Source: Rhodoferax sp. OV413
Lineage (GTDB): Bacteria; Pseudomonadota; Gammaproteobacteria; Burkholderiales; Burkholderiaceae_C
Direction: 5' to 3'
Assembly (NCBI RefSeq): GCF_900104385.1
Contig: NZ_FNJA01000007.1
Span: forward strand, 1 to 64,000
DNA length: 64,000 nt
Notes under the pieces: model-generated
The model's database searches: none
What the model was told of the DNA's origin: nothing
What the model saw: only the letters and a program-made list of their open reading frames with translations
Made by a program: the position numbers and the translations under genes
Part shown: positions 61,148 to 64,000 of the stretch, piece after piece
Position numbering within the stretch: position 1 is the first letter of the stretch
Layout: each line of letters begins with the position of its first letter

Positions 61148-61152
61148 GGTGC

Positions 61153-61524
61153 TCAGTCTTCCTTGGCCCGGGATGCCACCGCCCGCGCAATCAGCGCGTT
61201 CATGTCGGAGGCTTTCTCGGTGGTCCGGTCAAAGTGAAAGTGCAAAGTCGGCACGGTATGGATGTGCAAGCGCTTGAACAAGCCAGCACGCAGAAAGCCT
61301 GCGGCCTGGTTCAAACCCTCGGTGCATTCGTCCGGGTTGCCCGTCAGCACGCTGAAGAACACCTTGGCGTGCGCATAGTCGGGCGTGACCTCCACCGCCT
61401 GGATCGTGACCATGCCCACCCGCGGGTCTTTCAACTCGCGGGCGATCAGCTCGGTCAGATCCCGTTGGATCTGGTCGGCGACTTTGAGGCTGCGATTCGG
61501 CGCAGCGGCTTTGCGTTTGACCAT
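61153..61524 (-). CDS. rbfA: Ribosome-binding factor A
   Basis: 123 residues of the RbfA fold: [49 protein letters not shown]. It binds the 30S subunit during 16S 5'-end maturation. Its ATG shares one base with the infB stop (TAATG), and truB begins 5 bp later, a conserved order. Confidence 0.96.
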   Translation of the reverse strand: MVKRKAAAPNRSLKVADQIQRDLTELIARELKDPRVGMVTIQAVEVTPDYAHAKVFFSVLTGNPDECTEGLNQAAGFLRAGLFKRLHIHTVPTLHFHFDRTTEKASDMNALIARAVASRAKED

Positions 61525-64000
61525 TACAGGGTACGGGCGATTTCTTTGATCTCAAAGAATTCCAACTGGTCACCCACGGCGATGTCGTTGTAGTTCTTGA
61601 GCTTGATACCGCACTCGAAGCCTTCGCGCACTTCGCGTACATCGTCCTTGACGCGCTTGAGCGAATCAATTTCACCGGTGTAGATGACGATGTTTTCGCG
61701 CAGCAGGCGGAAGCGGGCACTGCGGTTGACAGAACCGTTGGTAACCATACAACCGGCCACCGTACCAATCTTGGACGCAACGAACACGGTGCGGATCTCG
61801 GCCATACCGATGACTTCTTCGCGTTGCTCGGGAGCCAGCATGCCAGCCATGGCAGCCTTCAACTCATCGACGGCGTCGTAAATGATGTTGTAGTACTTCA
61901 GGTCGACAGCATTGTTCTCGGCCAGCTTACGCGCACCGGCATCGGCACGCACGTTGAAACCGATCACGATGGCCTTGGAGGCGATCGCCAGATTGACGTC
62001 GGACTCGCTGATCCCGCCCACAGCGGCGTAGACCATTTGCACCTTGACTTCGTCGGTCGACAGCTTGAGCAGCGACTGGGCCAAAGCCTCTTGCGAACCC
62101 TGCACGTCGGCCTTGACGATGATCGGCAACATCTTGACCTCGCCCGCCGTGATGTCGGTGAACATGGTTTCCAGCTTGGCGGCTTGCAGCTTGGCCAGCT
62201 TGGTGTTGCGGAACTTGCCGGCACGGTAGGTGGCGATTTCACGGGCCCGACGTTCGTCGAGCAAGACCATGAATTCATCACCGGCTTGCGGCACTTCGGT
62301 TAGACCCTGGATTTCCACCGGGATCGACGGACCAGCGGACTTGGACGGCTTGCCGTTCTCGTCCAGCATGGCGCGCACGCGGCCGTAGGTAGAACCTGCC
62401 AGCACGATGTCACCGGTCTTCAAAGTACCCGACTGCACCAGCACGGTGGCTACCGGGCCCTTGCCCTTGTCCAGACGCGCTTCGATCACCAGGCCCTTGG
62501 CCATGGCGTCGACCGGTGCCTTCAGTTCCAGCACTTCGGCCTGCAGCAGCACTTGTTCCAGCAGCTCGTCGATACCCTGGCCGGTTTTGGCCGACACGGA
62601 GACGAAAGGCGAGCTACCACCGAAGTCTTCGGGGATCACGTCTTCGATCACCAGCTCGTTCTTCACGCGCTCGGGGTTCGAATCGGGCTTGTCGATCTTG
62701 TTGATCGCCACCACGATGGGCACACCCGCCGCTTTTGCATGCTTGATGGCTTCTTTGGTTTGCGGCATCACGCCGTCATCGGCAGCCACCACCAGAATCA
62801 CGATGTCGGTCGCTTGCGCACCACGGGCACGCATGGCGGTAAACGCTTCGTGGCCCGGGGTATCCAGGAAGGACACCACGCCGCGCGCGGTTTCCACATG
62901 GTAGGCACCGATGTGCTGGGTAATGCCGCCGGCTTCACCGGAGGCCACCTTGGCGCGGCGGATGTAATCCAGCAGCGAGGTTTTACCGTGGTCGACGTGG
63001 CCCATGACGGTTACCACAGGAGCACGCGGCAGCGACTCCGATTCTTGCTGTTGCACTTCTTCGGCGGTAAATGCTTCTGGATCGTCCAGCGCAGCAACCA
63101 CGGCCTTGTGGCCCATTTCCTCGACCACGATCATGGCCGTATCTTGGTCCAGCGGCTGGTTGATGGAAACCATCTGGCCCAGCTTCATCAGGTGCTTGAT
63201 CACCTCGGAGGCCTTGACCGCCATCTTGTGGGCCAGTTCGGCCACGGTGATGGTTTCTGGCACGTGCACTTCAATCGTGCGCGCTTCCACCGGTGCTTGC
63301 GACATATTGTCGTCACGCTGGTCGCGGTCATTGCTGCCACGGCGGCCACGCGGACCACCACGCCAGTTGCCACGGCCCACGCCGCCACTGGAGTCGCCAC
63401 GTGTAGGCAGCGGCTTCTTCTTGGCCGGATCGGCCCAGCTGCTGGACAGCTTGGCGGACTTGACTTCCTTGCCCGTGCCTGCGCCTGGCGCAGCAGGTGC
63501 GTTGGCTGCTGGCTTGGCAGGTGCGGTGCCCGCTGCAGGCTTGTGCAGCGTGCCCTTCATGCCGGCCTTGGCGGCATCGGCCACGGCGGGCTTGGCGACA
63601 GGCTTGGGTTCTTCAGGCTTCTTGGCGACCAACACCTTCTTGGGCGTGGACATCATCAAACGGATGGCAGCAGCCTCGGCTTCGGCCTTGCGGCGGCGAT
63701 CGCCCAAGTCCACCACACGGGCGGTTTCTTCGTCGGCACGGGCCTTGGACTCGGCAGCGACTTTGGCGCGGGCATCGGCATCGGCTTGCGCCTTGGCTTG
63801 TGCGGCAGCCGCCTCGGCCTGGGTCTTCGCCAGCGCAGCGGCGTCGGCCGCGGCGTTGATGTTTTGCCCCACGGCGGACAGCGGAGGCGCAGGTATGGCG
63901 GTTTTCTGTTGCTCGGCCTGGGCGCGTGCAGCAGCTTCGCTCGCGGCAGCAGCTTTTTCAGCAGCTACGCGGTCGCGGGTTTCCTGTTCTTCGCGCTGGC
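61524..64000 (-). CDS. infB: Translation initiation factor IF-2 (N-terminus beyond the window)
   Basis: At least 825 residues are visible; the frame stays open to the right edge, so the start lies outside. Order: a long Ala/Lys/Glu-rich region with coiled-coil character, IF2-associated segment, a Gly/Arg-rich linker ([13 protein letters not shown]), IF2_N ([31 protein letters not shown]), G domain ([30 protein letters not shown]) and domains II-IV ending in [12 protein letters not shown]. It brings initiator tRNA to the 30S subunit and promotes subunit joining. Confidence 0.97.
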   Translation of the reverse strand, partial: QREEQETRDRVAAEKAAAASEAAARAQAEQQKTAIPAPPLSAVGQNINAAADAAALAKTQAEAAAAQAKAQADADARAKVAAESKARADEETARVVDLGDRRRKAEAEAAAIRLMMSTPKKVLVAKKPEEPKPVAKPAVADAAKAGMKGTLHKPAAGTAPAKPAANAPAAPGAGTGKEVKSAKLSSSWADPAKKKPLPTRGDSSGGVGRGNWRGGPRGRRGSNDRDQRDDNMSQAPVEARTIEVHVPETITVAELAHKMAVKASEVIKHLMKLGQMVSINQPLDQDTAMIVVEEMGHKAVVAALDDPEAFTAEEVQQQESESLPRAPVVTVMGHVDHGKTSLLDYIRRAKVASGEAGGITQHIGAYHVETARGVVSFLDTPGHEAFTAMRARGAQATDIVILVVAADDGVMPQTKEAIKHAKAAGVPIVVAINKIDKPDSNPERVKNELVIEDVIPEDFGGSSPFVSVSAKTGQGIDELLEQVLLQAEVLELKAPVDAMAKGLVIEARLDKGKGPVATVLVQSGTLKTGDIVLAGSTYGRVRAMLDENGKPSKSAGPSIPVEIQGLTEVPQAGDEFMVLLDERRAREIATYRAGKFRNTKLAKLQAAKLETMFTDITAGEVKMLPIIVKADVQGSQEALAQSLLKLSTDEVKVQMVYAAVGGISESDVNLAIASKAIVIGFNVRADAGARKLAENNAVDLKYYNIIYDAVDELKAAMAGMLAPEQREEVIGMAEIRTVFVASKIGTVAGCMVTNGSVNRSARFRLLRENIVIYTGEIDSLKRVKDDVREVREGFECGIKLKNYNDIAVGDQLEFFEIKEIARTL

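Noticed and set aside
1-64000. CRISPR arrays, tRNA or rRNA genes, phage modules
   Set aside because: No regularly spaced short repeats, no cloverleaf-like or rRNA-like sequence and no phage genes were recognised by reading; a covariance-model scan was not possible.

Overview
The window is GC-rich bacterial chromosome. The gene order infB-rbfA-truB-typA, the glycogen cluster, a pcm-rhodanese-tolC block facing waaA, and a Comamonadaceae-like dispersed hairpin repeat suggest a betaproteobacterium of the order Burkholderiales, probably Comamonadaceae near Rhodoferax. This placement is inference from gene content and style; there is no rRNA gene to confirm it. No tRNA, rRNA or CRISPR array was seen.

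Layout. 1-372: right end of an IS30-family insertion sequence lying against a truncated copy of the dispersed repeat. 395-6598 (minus): three signalling genes, a REC-REC-PAS histidine kinase, a REC-GGDEF diguanylate cyclase, and a triple-PAS hybrid kinase with REC and HPt, two of whose PAS domains are a recent tandem duplication. 6650-6945: a roughly 295 bp element with imperfect terminal inverted repeats. 6997-10423: a DUF2127 membrane protein, a Cys/Met-metabolism PLP enzyme and a divergent ketoglutarate-semialdehyde-type aldehyde dehydrogenase. 10652-13193: a compact three-gene operon of a membrane-anchored TIR protein, an OmpA-like lipoprotein and a RipA-like membrane protein; it is the best candidate here for an undescribed system.

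13201-28957 is a probable zinc-homeostasis island centred on a Fur/Zur-family regulator. To its left (minus) run a MacB/LolCD-like ABC pair, a small Cys-containing secreted protein and a DUF3299 protein. To its right (plus) runs an almost gapless series: a 47-residue membrane peptide, AztABC-type zinc importer, ZigA-type COG0523 GTPase, FecBCD-like importer, second COG0523 GTPase, and an Opp/Nik-type importer with fused ATPases. AT-rich palindromes between the two arms are candidate Zur operators.

28954-39416 holds housekeeping and envelope genes: a DUF938 methyltransferase, DUF2007/zinc-ribbon protein, msrA, YdcF, TetR regulator, pcm, rhodanese, tolC, waaA, two heptosyltransferases and a phosphomannomutase/phosphoglucomutase. 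39566-49354 is a full glycogen cluster: glgC-glgA (minus) diverging from glgP-glgB-glgX (plus). 49357-58232 carries a Kdo hydroxylase, an Ada/AlkA fusion with Ogt, two EamA transporters, a trehalose-synthase-like GH13 enzyme and malQ. 58337-64000 (minus) is the translation block infB (cut by the window edge)-rbfA-truB-typA with a terminator.

A roughly 60 bp hairpin repeat (14 full or partial copies found by eye) runs through the window. Several copies lie inside or at the ends of genes and supply codons, stops or starts (waaA, the Ada/AlkA fusion, truB, the DUF2127 gene, the MacB-like pair).
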